A stretch of DNA of 64,000 nt from Leptodesmis sichuanensis A121 (GCF_021379005.1 NZ_CP075171.1:2418001-2482000), one strand, 5' to 3'; shown: positions 36,041 to 44,571, numbered from the stretch's first letter. Program-made: numbers and translations. Notes: generated from the letters alone by a model not told the origin.

Positions 36041-38236
36041 GTGAACCTGCCAGATCTGGAACCATTGCTTTCTTCGTCGCCTCTAGCCGGAGGTGAGTAT
36101 TTCATTGTGTGTGGGTTGGGTCGGTTGGGACAACATTGTGTGCTGTCGCTGAAATCCTTTGCGCTGGATGATTTTGAGATCAAAGTAGTGGCGATCGATC
36201 GCAAGCATCCCGATGATTGGGAGATTGAGCAGTTGCCCGATCTGTTAGCCGAGGAGATGGTAACGGGAGATTGTCGGCAGGATGCGATTTTGCACCAGGC
36301 AGGCATTCAGCACTGTCGAGCGATTTTGATTGTAACGAGCGATGAAAACGTCAATATTGAGACAGCGATCGCAGCCCGACGGCTGAATCCGGATGTGCGC
36401 TTGATTGTACGGTCTGGTAAGCATAATTTGAATGAGTTGTTGAAACAGAAACTGGGCAACTTTGCCGCCTTTGAACCGATCGATTTGCCAGCCGCCTCCT
36501 TTGCCTTAGCGGCGTTAGGAGCAGCCACCCTGGGATTGTTTAAGGTGGGCGATTGCCAGTTGCGCGTGATCAAACACCAGGTTGCATTTGGGGACGATCG
36601 GTTTGAAAACCTGCCCATTCACAAACTCCATAAAGAAAGTGGCCGGCTGCTACAATACTGTCCGGCTGCTCCCGTTGATTCGGTGCCCTTGAACAATCAG
36701 CTACCCCTCCACAACAATGGTGTCACTGCCAGACCTCAAGCCTCAGCCCTGGCAGCATCCGCCTGTTCCAATTCTGAATCAATCTTTTACCAATGGCCGA
36801 CCGATACGCGCATTCGACCCGGAGATACGCTGATCTACATTGAGCAAGTCGCATCCTACAAGGTATCCCATCCCTCTACTCAAGGTCAAAGGAACTGGCA
36901 ATGGCTGGGACAGCAGGCGCGGCGGCTGGCTCCGGGAAATTGGCGGCAGGCTGTGGCTCGTGCCTGGAACTGGATCAATCGGGAACAAACCCGCCGCCTG
37001 ACTGGCCTGGGTTTTCTCTTGGCTTTCTTATTGGGGATACTGGGGGCAGTTTTGCTCAAACTGACGGTAGAGGGAATGACCTGGCAGGCTGCTATCTCCA
37101 GTGCTGTGATTCTGCTGCTGGGAGGCTATGGGGATGTTTTTGGTGGGTTAGAGGTCGCAGTGCCGATTCCCTGGTGGGTGCAGGTGATTTGTTTGTTAAT
37201 TACGGCGATTAGCATCTTGTTCGTACTTAGCGTATTGGGGCTGTTGGCCGATCGCCTGCTAAGCACCCGCTTCGAGTTTTTACGGCGGCGACCTCCCACC
37301 CCCCAGGCCAATCATGTTGTGCTGGTGGGTCTGGGTCGGGTGGGCCAACGGATTGCCGCCTTGCTGTATGAATTTCGGCAACCCTTTGTATGCCTGACGG
37401 ATGTCAAAGAGCAGCAAGACTTTATGCCGCAAGTGCCTCTGGTTTACAGTCCCATTGCCCAGGGGTTAGCCAGCGTTAATCTGGCTCAGGCCAAAAGTTT
37501 GATTGTGGCTACGGATGATCAGATGCTGAATCTAGAAGTGGCATTGACGGCTCGCAATGCGGCCTCTCAGATCGATCGCACCCTGAATTTAATTATTCGT
37601 GCTCAAGATCAGCGGTTTTGCGATCGTCTAAATAGCTTACTGCCCGATGCGAAGGCGCTTTGTGTCTATGCCTTATCGGCTGAAGCCTTTGCCGGAGCCG
37701 CTTTTGGGGAAAACATCCTGAGTTTGTTTCGGCTGGCTAATCAAACCGTTCTGGTAACGGAATACCACATTGAGGCAGCCGATACCTTGCATGGCAAACT
37801 TCTGGCCCAGATTGCTTACGGCTATGGCGTAGTGCCGATCGCCTACCAATCCCATGCCGATTCCCATCTGAAACTGATGCCTGCTGATGAGATTCGGCTG
37901 CAAGTGGGCGATCGCTTAATCGTTTTAGCCACCATTCAGGGACTGCAAAAAATTGAATGGGGAACAATCACCCCTCCCCGACGGTGGCAATTACAGGCCC
38001 ACAGACCCCTGAATGCTGGAGCTACCTATTACGCTGGAAATACGCTGGAAAACATTGCTGGATGCCAACTGAGCGAAGCCAGAGCCTTTATGGACCATTT
38101 ACCGGAAAATCCCGCTATCCCCGGTGTGATGGAACTCTCCCTCTATGACCACCAGGCGGCTCATCTGCTCCGCAAACTCCGAAAACTATTACCGGTGCGG
38201 TTGATTGCGATCGATCAACAACTAGATCCTCCCTAA
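36041..38236 (+). CDS. Potassium channel-like protein with two TrkA/RCK domains
   Basis: 731 residues from a GTG start. The N-terminal TrkA_N/RCK domain (YFIVCGLGRLGQHCVLSLKSF, about residues 18-170) precedes the membrane part. A two-helix pore unit follows at about residues 320-410: helix LGFLLAFLLGILGAVLLKLTV, pore loop WQAAISSAVILLLGGYGDVFGG, helix VQVICLLITAISILFVLSVLGLLADRLL. A second RCK domain starts at HVVLVGLGRVGQRIAALL (about 425) and a TrkA_C-like part follows. The filter reads GGYGD rather than TVGYGD. The Rossmann loops suggest NAD(H) or nucleotide gating. Cation conductance is an inference from the family. Confidence 0.78.
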   Translation: MNLPDLEPLLSSSPLAGGEYFIVCGLGRLGQHCVLSLKSFALDDFEIKVVAIDRKHPDDWEIEQLPDLLAEEMVTGDCRQDAILHQAGIQHCRAILIVTSDENVNIETAIAARRLNPDVRLIVRSGKHNLNELLKQKLGNFAAFEPIDLPAASFALAALGAATLGLFKVGDCQLRVIKHQVAFGDDRFENLPIHKLHKESGRLLQYCPAAPVDSVPLNNQLPLHNNGVTARPQASALAASACSNSESIFYQWPTDTRIRPGDTLIYIEQVASYKVSHPSTQGQRNWQWLGQQARRLAPGNWRQAVARAWNWINREQTRRLTGLGFLLAFLLGILGAVLLKLTVEGMTWQAAISSAVILLLGGYGDVFGGLEVAVPIPWWVQVICLLITAISILFVLSVLGLLADRLLSTRFEFLRRRPPTPQANHVVLVGLGRVGQRIAALLYEFRQPFVCLTDVKEQQDFMPQVPLVYSPIAQGLASVNLAQAKSLIVATDDQMLNLEVALTARNAASQIDRTLNLIIRAQDQRFCDRLNSLLPDAKALCVYALSAEAFAGAAFGENILSLFRLANQTVLVTEYHIEAADTLHGKLLAQIAYGYGVVPIAYQSHADSHLKLMPADEIRLQVGDRLIVLATIQGLQKIEWGTITPPRRWQLQAHRPLNAGATYYAGNTLENIAGCQLSEARAFMDHLPENPAIPGVMELSLYDHQAAHLLRKLRKLLPVRLIAIDQQLDPP

Positions 38237-38401
38237 CCCTTCTTAAGAAGGCTACCGTGTACACAGATTTTGGTAAAACCTAAGGTCTAGATCCGAGGGG
38301 CTTCCCCCCGCCCCCTTAACAGGGGTAGGGCTGATTCGTTGTTTGGTTGTTTCAATGCATGATTTTGGGCATCTTGGATGAGCAGCGATCGCAAGAAAAA
38401 C

Positions 38402-39928
38402 ATGCTTTCAAGGGTCTGGAGTGCATCGGTTGTCGGTATTGATGCCGTTAAGGTGGGGGTGGAAGTCGATATTGCAGGTGGACTACCCGGAATTGTGGTG
38501 GTCGGCTTACCGTCGCAGGAGGTACAGGAATCGAAAGAGCGAGTCAGGGCAGCGGTCAAGAATGCAGGATATCTGTTTCCTTTGCGAAAAGTCGTTGTAA
38601 ATTTAACGCCTGCGGATCTCCGGAAGGAAGGCCCCAGTTTTGATTTGCCGATCAGCATTGGGGTGCTGGCCGCTTCCGAACAGGTGAAAACAGATTTGCT
38701 GGAGGAGTTCCTGTTTTTAGGCGAACTGAGTTTGGATGGAAGCTTACGTCCCGTGGCAGGGGTATTGGCGATCGCAGCCGCTGCCAAACGCATGGGCATC
38801 AAAGGACTCGTCGTTCCATCTCACAATGTCCGGGAAGCTGCCGTGGTTAAAGGCTTATCCGTCTTTGGCTTCCAACATCTATCGGAAGTGGGCGAATTTC
38901 TCAGCGCTCCTACCCAGTACCAATCTGCTCATGTCAACGGCATCGAAGAATTGGAGCGCAACCGCTACAGCGGCCCCGATTTGCAGGATGTGAAAGGCCA
39001 GTCTCATGCTCGTCGCGCCCTGGAAATTGCCGCTGCAGGAGGGCATAACTTAATTTTTGTCGGGCCACCAGGAAGTGGTAAAACCATGTTGGCCCGTCGT
39101 CTGCCCTCGATCATGCCGGAGCTAACTTTTGAAGAAGCACTGGAGGTGACGCAAATCCACTCGGTTGCCGGATTACTCAAGGATAAAGGTTCTCTGGTAG
39201 CCACCCGACCGTTTCGCAGTCCCCATCACTCCGCCTCTGGCCCTTCTCTGGTCGGGGGAGGTAGTTTTCCCCGCCCTGGTGAGATTTCCCTGGCCCACCG
39301 GGGGATCCTTTTTTTGGATGAGCTAACGGAATTTAAACGGGACGTTCTGGAATTCCTGCGGCAACCCCTGGAAGATGGCCATGTCACGATTTCCAGAACC
39401 CGACAGTCGGTGATTTTTCCGGCTCAATTTACTCTGGTGGCCAGTACTAATCCCTGTCCCTGCGGCTTTTATGGGGATACGGTACAACCCTGCACCTGCA
39501 CCCCTCGATCGCGAGAACAATACTGGGCACGCCTCTCTGGCCCGTTAATGGATCGAATTGATCTGCAAGTCGCTGTCAATCGCCTGAAGCCAGAAGAGAT
39601 TACCCAGCAACCGAATGGAGAAGGATCGGCCACTATCCGGGAACGAGTACAGGCGGCACGGGCGATCGCCCAGGAACGGTTTAAGGGAACTAATCTCCGC
39701 TGTAATGCCGAAATGCAGGCCCGGAATTTGCGCCAGTGGTGTCCCCTGGATGAGGCCGGACGGAATTTGCTAGAGGCGGCGATTCGTAAGTTGGGATTGT
39801 CGGTACGGGCCAGCGATCGCATTTTGAAGGTTTCGCGCACGATTGCGGACCTGGCAGGTGGTGAAGCTTTGCAGCCACAGCATATTGCTGAAGCGATTCA
39901 ATATCGAACGATCGATCGTATGCAGTAA
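38402..39928 (+). CDS. comM: YifB/ComM-type Mg-chelatase-like AAA+ protein
   Basis: 508 residues from the ATG at 38402. The N-terminal lon-like fold domain (VDIAGGLPGIVVVGLPSQEVQESKERVRAAVKNAGYLFP) is followed by the AAA+ module: Walker A LIFVGPPGSGKTMLARRLPSIMPEL, Walker B GILFLDELTEF, a zinc-like CPCGF...CTCTP segment and the C-terminal SVRASDRILKVSRTIADL. The family helps branch migration during natural transformation (ComM in Vibrio and Haemophilus). With comF in the same window it suggests competence functions, though the genes are not linked in an operon. Confidence 0.88.
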   Translation: MLSRVWSASVVGIDAVKVGVEVDIAGGLPGIVVVGLPSQEVQESKERVRAAVKNAGYLFPLRKVVVNLTPADLRKEGPSFDLPISIGVLAASEQVKTDLLEEFLFLGELSLDGSLRPVAGVLAIAAAAKRMGIKGLVVPSHNVREAAVVKGLSVFGFQHLSEVGEFLSAPTQYQSAHVNGIEELERNRYSGPDLQDVKGQSHARRALEIAAAGGHNLIFVGPPGSGKTMLARRLPSIMPELTFEEALEVTQIHSVAGLLKDKGSLVATRPFRSPHHSASGPSLVGGGSFPRPGEISLAHRGILFLDELTEFKRDVLEFLRQPLEDGHVTISRTRQSVIFPAQFTLVASTNPCPCGFYGDTVQPCTCTPRSREQYWARLSGPLMDRIDLQVAVNRLKPEEITQQPNGEGSATIRERVQAARAIAQERFKGTNLRCNAEMQARNLRQWCPLDEAGRNLLEAAIRKLGLSVRASDRILKVSRTIADLAGGEALQPQHIAEAIQYRTIDRMQ

Positions 39929-39940
39929 TCATGCGATTGT

Positions 39941-40305
39941 GCTCCCTTCCCTGATTGACTGACAAAAATTCTGCAAGGCTCAAGTCGAGAGCATGTCACC
40001 TTTGCAGGCCCTCATCCCCCAGCCCCTTCTCCCAGGTTGGGAGAAGGGGGGCCGAGCCATCTCAAAGTCCCTCTCCCAAATTGGGAGAGGGATTTAGGGT
40101 GAGGGCAAAAGTGACATGCACCCCTCAAGTCTTTGTTGTCAAACCGCCCAAAAATAAATTTTGGGCTAACAGCGCAAGTCCATGCAAATGGACTGAAACT
40201 CTTGTCCAGTCGTCTTTAGATGACTTTGGCTATAAGCCAGGAAATTGATTTCCTGGTGGTGCAGCGGGTGTTCAGGAGATTTGTCAGTCAACCAGGCTCC
40301 CTTCC
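39941..40305. mobile_element. 200-bp miniature element (copy 1) interrupted by a 137-bp element, with 10-bp target duplication
   Basis: Terminal inverted repeats CTGATTGACTGACAAA (from 39951) and its near complement ending CAGTCAACCAG at 40295. The element is flanked by the identical decamer GCTCCCTTCC at 39941-39950 and 40296-40305. Its total length of 345 bp minus the inserted 137 bp and one 8-bp duplication gives 200 bp, the exact length of the uninterrupted copy at 42712-42911. It contains no gene, so it would need a transposase supplied in trans. Four hairpins occupy the interior. Confidence 0.85.
39987..40123 (+). mobile_element. 137-bp palindromic miniature element (copy A), inserted in the 200-bp element
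   Basis: It starts GAGAGCATGTCACC and ends GTGACATGCACCC, with imperfect terminal inverted repeats. It is flanked by 8-bp direct repeats CTCAAGTC at 39979-39986 and 40124-40131. Two perfect hairpins are inside: stem 40023-40034 with 40038-40049, and stem 40069-40079 with 40081-40091. A second copy in opposite orientation is at 46910-47046. The repeated core (CCCTCATCCCCCAG...) is a type often seen between cyanobacterial genes. Confidence 0.85.
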
Positions 40306-40701
40306 TAAGAACCATAGAAAGTAGGGTCAGAAAGTAAACTGTCACGATCGCAACAGACAATAATGCAGATTTCCGATCTGCAATTCAGAAAATTATTTGA
40401 GTTTTCAGAAAATTGCTGATGACATCGAGTAATCTTTGTCTCAAACCTACATTGGCATTGATCGATGATTTTTCCTTGAAAATTGGCTTTTTTCTGAAGA
40501 TCCGCATGAACAATCAGAGGGGCGATCGCTCGTAAGGTAGACAACTGAGAAACCGTCTAACGCTAATCTGCAGCGCTAATATGCACCTTGTAACGTAGCG
40601 GACAACTTGGCAATTAGGATTTCTACCAAAGAATTAGGGTTTCTGCCTCATGCTCTGAATCAGGGTGTTTCTCAAGCACTCACCAAGGAGAAATCACAAT
40701 C
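40296..40701. other. 406-bp leader region of the CAP-domain gene
   Basis: No gene is visible. A short hairpin, GCAGAT with ATCTGC around 40365-40382, is present. A good ribosome binding site (AAGGAGAAATCAC) lies just before the ATG at 40702. Confidence 0.35.
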
Positions 40702-41679
40702 ATGTTTTTCCAATCATCAAATGTTCAATTTACTGGATCCTCACCTTTAACACCGGATGTATCTAACGGGTTTCTGACCACAAATTCTTCAACGCTCAGA
40801 GATCCACTCATATCAGACAATTCTCTGAGAGTTAGTGCGGCTTCATCGCCAGTAACAACGGATCCAGGAAATACATTAGGTTCTGCGCTGGATCTGGGAT
40901 CATTAAGCAAAACTCCCACCACTCGTTCAGATTTTGTGGGCAGTAGCGATCGCAATGATTACTACCGTTTTTCAGTCAGTCAAGCGATAAACTTCAACCT
41001 CACTCTCAGCGGCTTGAGTGCAAATGCTGGCGTACAACTGTTGGGAAGTAATGGCTCTGTCCTCAATACGTCTAACCGGGCGGGTACAGCCAATGAAATA
41101 ATCAATCGCACGCTGAACCCAGGAACCTATTACGTGCGCGTCTATCAATCCACTGGCAACACCAACTATACTCTGAACCTGGCCGATGTCACTCCCGCAT
41201 CAACGCCAACTCCTACTCCAACTCCTACCCCAGCCCCAGCGCCAGTGGCAGACTTTGTGCAACGGGTTCTGGAGCTAACCAATCAGTTCCGAGCACAGAA
41301 TGGGGTAGCTCCCCTTCAGTTGAATGCCGAGTTAAATGCGGCTGCCCTCAACCATTCCACAAACATGGCACTGCAAGATTTCTTTAGTCATACCGGGAAG
41401 GATGGTTCCACGGCGGGCGATCGCATGAGACAGGTCGGCTATGTATCGAACGCCTGGGGAGAAAACATTGCGGCAGGATATGCCACCCCGGAACAGGTGG
41501 TGCAAGGCTGGATCAACAGTCCAGGTCACCGAGCCAATATGCTGAACTCCAGGTTTACCGAACTGGGCGTGGGCTACTATCACCTGGCTAATGACACGGG
41601 CAGCGTCAACTACAACAACTATTGGACGCAAAATTTTGGCAGCGGTGACACCAATCCTGCAACGTATCTCCCTGCCTAA
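40702..41679 (+). CDS. PPC + CAP (SCP/PR-1) domain protein, probably secreted
   Basis: 325 residues. Residues about 55-160 look like a bacterial pre-peptidase C-terminal (PPC) domain (GSALDLGSLSKT, DYYRFSVSQAINFNLTLSG, LNPGTYYVRVYQSTGNTNYTLNL). A Thr/Pro linker (PTPTPTPTPAPAP) follows. Residues about 185-320 form a CAP domain: LELTNQFRAQNGVAPLQLNAELNAAALNHSTNMALQDFFSHTGKDG, AWGENIAAGY and WINSPGHRANMLNSRFTELGVGYY, with the two CAP histidines and the Glu. There is no classical signal peptide; such cyanobacterial proteins may use type I export, which is inference. Role unknown. Confidence 0.82.
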   Translation: MFFQSSNVQFTGSSPLTPDVSNGFLTTNSSTLRDPLISDNSLRVSAASSPVTTDPGNTLGSALDLGSLSKTPTTRSDFVGSSDRNDYYRFSVSQAINFNLTLSGLSANAGVQLLGSNGSVLNTSNRAGTANEIINRTLNPGTYYVRVYQSTGNTNYTLNLADVTPASTPTPTPTPTPAPAPVADFVQRVLELTNQFRAQNGVAPLQLNAELNAAALNHSTNMALQDFFSHTGKDGSTAGDRMRQVGYVSNAWGENIAAGYATPEQVVQGWINSPGHRANMLNSRFTELGVGYYHLANDTGSVNYNNYWTQNFGSGDTNPATYLPA

Positions 41680-41682
41680 AGC

Positions 41683-41706
41683 CATTGGCGATCAATTCAG
41701 CCAATG
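41683..41706 (+). terminator. Hairpin after the CAP gene, possible terminator
   Basis: CATTGGC (41683-41689) pairs with GCCAATG (41700-41706) just after the CAP gene stop. No T-run follows, so the function is uncertain. Confidence 0.3.
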
Positions 41707-41861
41707 ACTCCGGATGAGCCATCATTCGCACTGAGTGATTCATTTGCTGTGTGCGGTGATGGTTTTCCTTGTAGGTGAATAGACTTGATTATTTGTAGAA
41801 TTTGTAGAACGGGTTAGCGATCGTGCTCATCTATCAGCCTCGAAATTTTCATGGCTCGATC

Positions 41862-42443
41862 TCAAGAATTAGTAATTTCAATACCTTCATAAAAATCAGC
41901 AACTCGCATTTGTAATTCAAATGTGTTGAAAGACAGAGTAGCATCAGGATTGTCGTATTCCGAAAGTAGCCACTGATGAGCCGATGTTTTAACGTAATGT
42001 TCAACATGGATACGATATTGATCAATCAGGAGATACTCCTGAAACTGCTCGATCGTTCGATAAGCCACGAACTTTCCACCACGATCGTAATCCTGTGTAG
42101 ACTTGGATAACACTTCGGCAATAAAGCAAGAATTGATTCCTGTGTCTGTACATCCGGCCTGAAGTTGCAAGGGCTTTTCTACAACCATAACATCGGGATA
42201 GGTGTAGAGAGTGCAATCAGGAATCCACAACCACTGATCGGTGATGAAGATCCGGTAGGGTTTTCCTCTTAACGCTAACTTGAGAGCAACAACTAAATTG
42301 CTGGCAATATCATGATGATCTGGCGTGCCTCCAGTCATCGGAACAATTTCTCCATTACGGTATTCACTGCGAGTTTCGGAGGGCAGTTCCTGTGCAAAAT
42401 ATTCTTCAACGGTATAGTGCTTTCGCTCTAGTTGGGTAGTCAT
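41862..42443 (-). CDS. Uma2-family (DUF820) nuclease-fold protein
   Basis: 193 residues. Restriction-endonuclease-like core: LPSETRSEYRNGEIVPMTGGT, TLYTYPDVMVVEKP (PD), SCFIAEVLSKSTQDYDRGGKF (E-x-K equivalents) and YRTIEQFQEYLLIDQYRIHVEHY. Cyanobacteria carry large numbers of these genes, often dispersed near repeats; biological function is not established. A second (50548) and a third, interrupted copy (63559) occur in this window. Confidence 0.85.
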   Translation of the reverse strand: MTTQLERKHYTVEEYFAQELPSETRSEYRNGEIVPMTGGTPDHHDIASNLVVALKLALRGKPYRIFITDQWLWIPDCTLYTYPDVMVVEKPLQLQAGCTDTGINSCFIAEVLSKSTQDYDRGGKFVAYRTIEQFQEYLLIDQYRIHVEHYVKTSAHQWLLSEYDNPDATLSFNTFELQMRVADFYEGIEITNS

Positions 42444-42711
42444 GCCAGGTTAGCTCCAAGATTGCAGGGATGGATCCGCAGGCGTTGGCAATGCACGAGT
42501 GATAAACACCTTGAACGGGACTTGCGATCGTACCAAAGTTTCGCCTCCCTAAAAAGAATGGCCTCTGTTGCCATCCTACCAAATGCATAGTGTGCGATCG
42601 CCCACTCTTTCAACACCCCCAGACCGATCCTGATCGCTTCACGTCTCTACCAAAAATATAAGCGTGGATGAATTGACGGAGTAAGAATTCAAAACTGAAT
42701 AAGGCAAAAAG
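42444..42711. other. Intergenic region between the Uma2 gene and a miniature element
   Basis: Carries the Uma2 promoter region and GCGATCGC-like sites. I see no gene or RNA fold in it. Confidence 0.3.
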
Positions 42712-42911
42712 CTGATTGACTGACAAAAGTTCTGAAAGGCTCATGTCTCTGTTGTCAACCCGCCCTAAAATAAATTTTGGGCTAACAGCGCAAGTTCATG
42801 CAAATGGACTGAAACTCTTGTCCAGTCATCTTTAGATGACTTTGGCGATGAGCCAGGAAATTGATTTCCTGGTGACGCAACGGGTGTTCAGGAGATTTGT
42901 CAGTCAACCAG
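42712..42911. mobile_element. 200-bp miniature element (copy 2)
   Basis: Uninterrupted copy of the element at 39951-40295. Terminal repeats CTGATTGACTGACAAA (from 42712) and TTTGTCAGTCAACCAG (to 42911). Internal hairpins: AGTTCAT/ATGGACT (42793-42810), GTCATC/GATGAC (42825-42840) and CCAGGAAAT/ATTTCCTGG (42853-42872). No exact target duplication is left at this copy. It lies directly beside a truncated gene. Confidence 0.85.
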
Positions 42912-42939
42912 GCTTGAAAGACAGGGACTTTCAGCGTTC

Positions 42940-43104
42940 TTATCGGTAAGCTTCACCAATGTCCAGGTAAGCGATCGCGTCATCTGTAGAGGCAATATTG
43001 CGATAGGCCCAAATTTGGAGCAGTCCCAAAATCAGAAGTAATAGTCGAAAACTGGCTCTTAACCAGGATTCTTGCTTTTGCAGGAATTGATCGATGGAAA
43101 GCAT
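42940..43104 (-). pseudogene. Truncated N-terminal fragment of a membrane-protein gene (glycosyltransferase-like)
   Basis: 54 residues: MLSIDQFLQKQESWLRASF, one hydrophobic segment (RLLLLILGLLQIWAY), then NIASTDDAIAYLDIGEAYR and a stop. From memory, cyanobacterial multi-pass membrane proteins related to glycosyltransferase family 39 begin with a helix followed by a DDAIAYLDxGDAYxRGDW segment. This fragment would therefore be the first 50 residues of such a protein, cut off where the family motif continues. The truncation point is 29 bases from the miniature element at 42712-42911. The recognition is by motif only. Confidence 0.5.
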
Positions 43105-43272
43105 AGCTGCAATCGTTTCAAGAGGTCAACGAAGGCTAGAACAGGACTGTTCAGTAGCCAGTCGGCGATCGCAGCGATTGGGTAATCACCGCAACCTGAA
43201 CTCTTTATTATGAAGGCTGAGACAGGTCAAAAAACTTGATAGCATCCAGAAGCAACTCCCAGCGATCGAGCA

Positions 43273-43695
43273 ATGTCGTCAAACTATCGCCTCATCTTGT
43301 ATCACAAGCATCCTTCCAGTGGCCGTACCCTGTTTTTACGCTTGCATGAAACTGTTTGCCAGTTCGATGGCCTATCGACAGCATCCCGTGTTGTGGAAAG
43401 CCATGTGGGAGGAAACCAGGTCAACGATAATCTTTCAGATTTGTTAACAGATGCCGAACACCGTTTAGGAATGGCAAACGGCACTCTGACAATTGATCGA
43501 GAATTCAATGCGGTGATTGACGATGCAGATACTCCAATTCAAATTTATTTAGCTCGATTTACCACGATCGATCCGCCTCAAGAGCACCTTGCTGAACACG
43601 CAGGAAAATTCATTGCGCTGACTGAAGCTCGTCGCCTGCTGCCAACCGAATTAGAGTTATTGCGATTGGCGTACTCAATTATCATGGACGATTAA
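43273..43695 (+). CDS. Hypothetical protein (140 aa)
   Basis: 140 residues, soluble. Notable segments are SNYRLILYHKHPSSGRTLFLRLHETVCQFDG and a C-terminal helix EARRLLPTELELLRLAYSIIMDD. No family recognised. No membrane segment or signal. It converges with the small hypothetical gene downstream (7 bases between the ends). Confidence 0.5.
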   Translation: MSSNYRLILYHKHPSSGRTLFLRLHETVCQFDGLSTASRVVESHVGGNQVNDNLSDLLTDAEHRLGMANGTLTIDREFNAVIDDADTPIQIYLARFTTIDPPQEHLAEHAGKFIALTEARRLLPTELELLRLAYSIIMDD

Positions 43696-43702
43696 GCAAG
43701 CC

Positions 43703-43930
43703 CTAATTATTTGTAGATTTGTCGGATGGATGAGCGACGGCAGGGTTCCCAGCAGGTTGATCCTGCGGCTGTAAGGTTTCAGGCGATCGCTCAATGGCAC
43801 CTTCATTGTACCCCAGGTCATACAGGCTGGCGGCCTCCGGATCCAGGTCAGGTGGGCACTTAGAGCATCCTAACCAGGCATCTTCTTTCCCTCGGTTGAA
43901 CCAATCTTCTATCCCAAAATTGCCAATCAT
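43703..43930 (-). CDS. Hypothetical small protein (75 aa)
   Basis: 75 residues with a strong ribosome site (AAGGAGGACACC before the ATG). It begins MIGNFGIEDWFNRGKEDAWLG and has a Cys pair in CSKCPPDLDP, which might bind metal. The C-terminal half is Pro/Gln/Asn-rich and probably disordered. No family assigned. Codirectional with the nuclease inhibitor gene upstream. Confidence 0.5.
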   Translation of the reverse strand: MIGNFGIEDWFNRGKEDAWLGCSKCPPDLDPEAASLYDLGYNEGAIERSPETLQPQDQPAGNPAVAHPSDKSTNN

Positions 43931-44050
43931 GGATGGTGTCCTCCTTGGCAGTAAGCAATTCTTGTGCGTGCGATTCTCCTCACCCTGCTTTCATTATCCC
44001 GCCTGGAAAAATCTTTGGACTGAGTTTTTCCCTGGTCATGGCGATGGTTT

Positions 44051-44458
44051 TTATGTTTCCACCGCTTGAGTTGCCAATCCCACCCAATCCCCGGATTCTG
44101 TCTGACCCAGAATATAAAGATCGATATTAACCTCTCCCACTCGATACACTTGCAAATTAGAAAGGGATTGCTTGAGGATCGCCACCAAATTCCTATATTG
44201 TTCAGCGATCACTCGTTCCTCCTCCCCAAACCAATCCTGTTCTTCCGTGGCTCCGGCAAAGAAAGTATCTACCGCCACCCTCTTTACAGGGGTCATTAGG
44301 GGATGATGCGTCAGTTTCAGCAACTGTTCCGGCGTCAGTTCCAGAACCGATGGCGACCAGTGAATCACCTCTAGAGGCGCGTCAATCTCACTCATCCACA
44401 GTAAACCCGTTGTCGCATCTTGCAAGCGGGCGATCAGCGCTGAAATCTCATCATTCAT
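44051..44458 (-). CDS. nuiA: NuiA-family nuclease inhibitor
   Basis: 135 residues. Resembles the Anabaena nuclease A inhibitor NuiA along its whole length: TTGLLWMSEIDAPLEVIHWS, VAVDTFFAGATEEQDWFGEEERVIAEQYRNLVAILKQSL and the C-terminal QVYRVGEVNIDLYILGQTESGDWVGLATQAVET. NuiA binds NucA in the active-site region and blocks cleavage. A nuclease gene of the right family is divergently transcribed 113 bases away, which supports a pair. No signal peptide, so the inhibitor stays in the cytosol, as expected for protection of the producer. Confidence 0.85.
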   Translation of the reverse strand: MNDEISALIARLQDATTGLLWMSEIDAPLEVIHWSPSVLELTPEQLLKLTHHPLMTPVKRVAVDTFFAGATEEQDWFGEEERVIAEQYRNLVAILKQSLSNLQVYRVGEVNIDLYILGQTESGDWVGLATQAVET

Positions 44459-44571
44459 AGAGTCCTACATCCTGAAAAAGGGCCTAACTGATGGTCTGAG
44501 GGACAACGCACCTGTCCGCTAAGAATGAGCATAGAATGCAGATGGCCATGTAACCATCATTAGACCTCACA

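Noticed and set aside
38287-38802. Open frame of 171 codons antisense to the YifB/ComM-type gene
   Set aside because: Mirror of a conserved coding region, no independent evidence.
39987-40123. Possible bidirectional terminator after the YifB/ComM-type gene
   Set aside because: The strong hairpins belong to a mobile 137-bp element with target duplications; termination may occur but is not its origin.
40166-40360. Open frame of 64 codons across the right end of the miniature element
   Set aside because: It runs through inverted-repeat sequence and is not kept in the second copy of the element.
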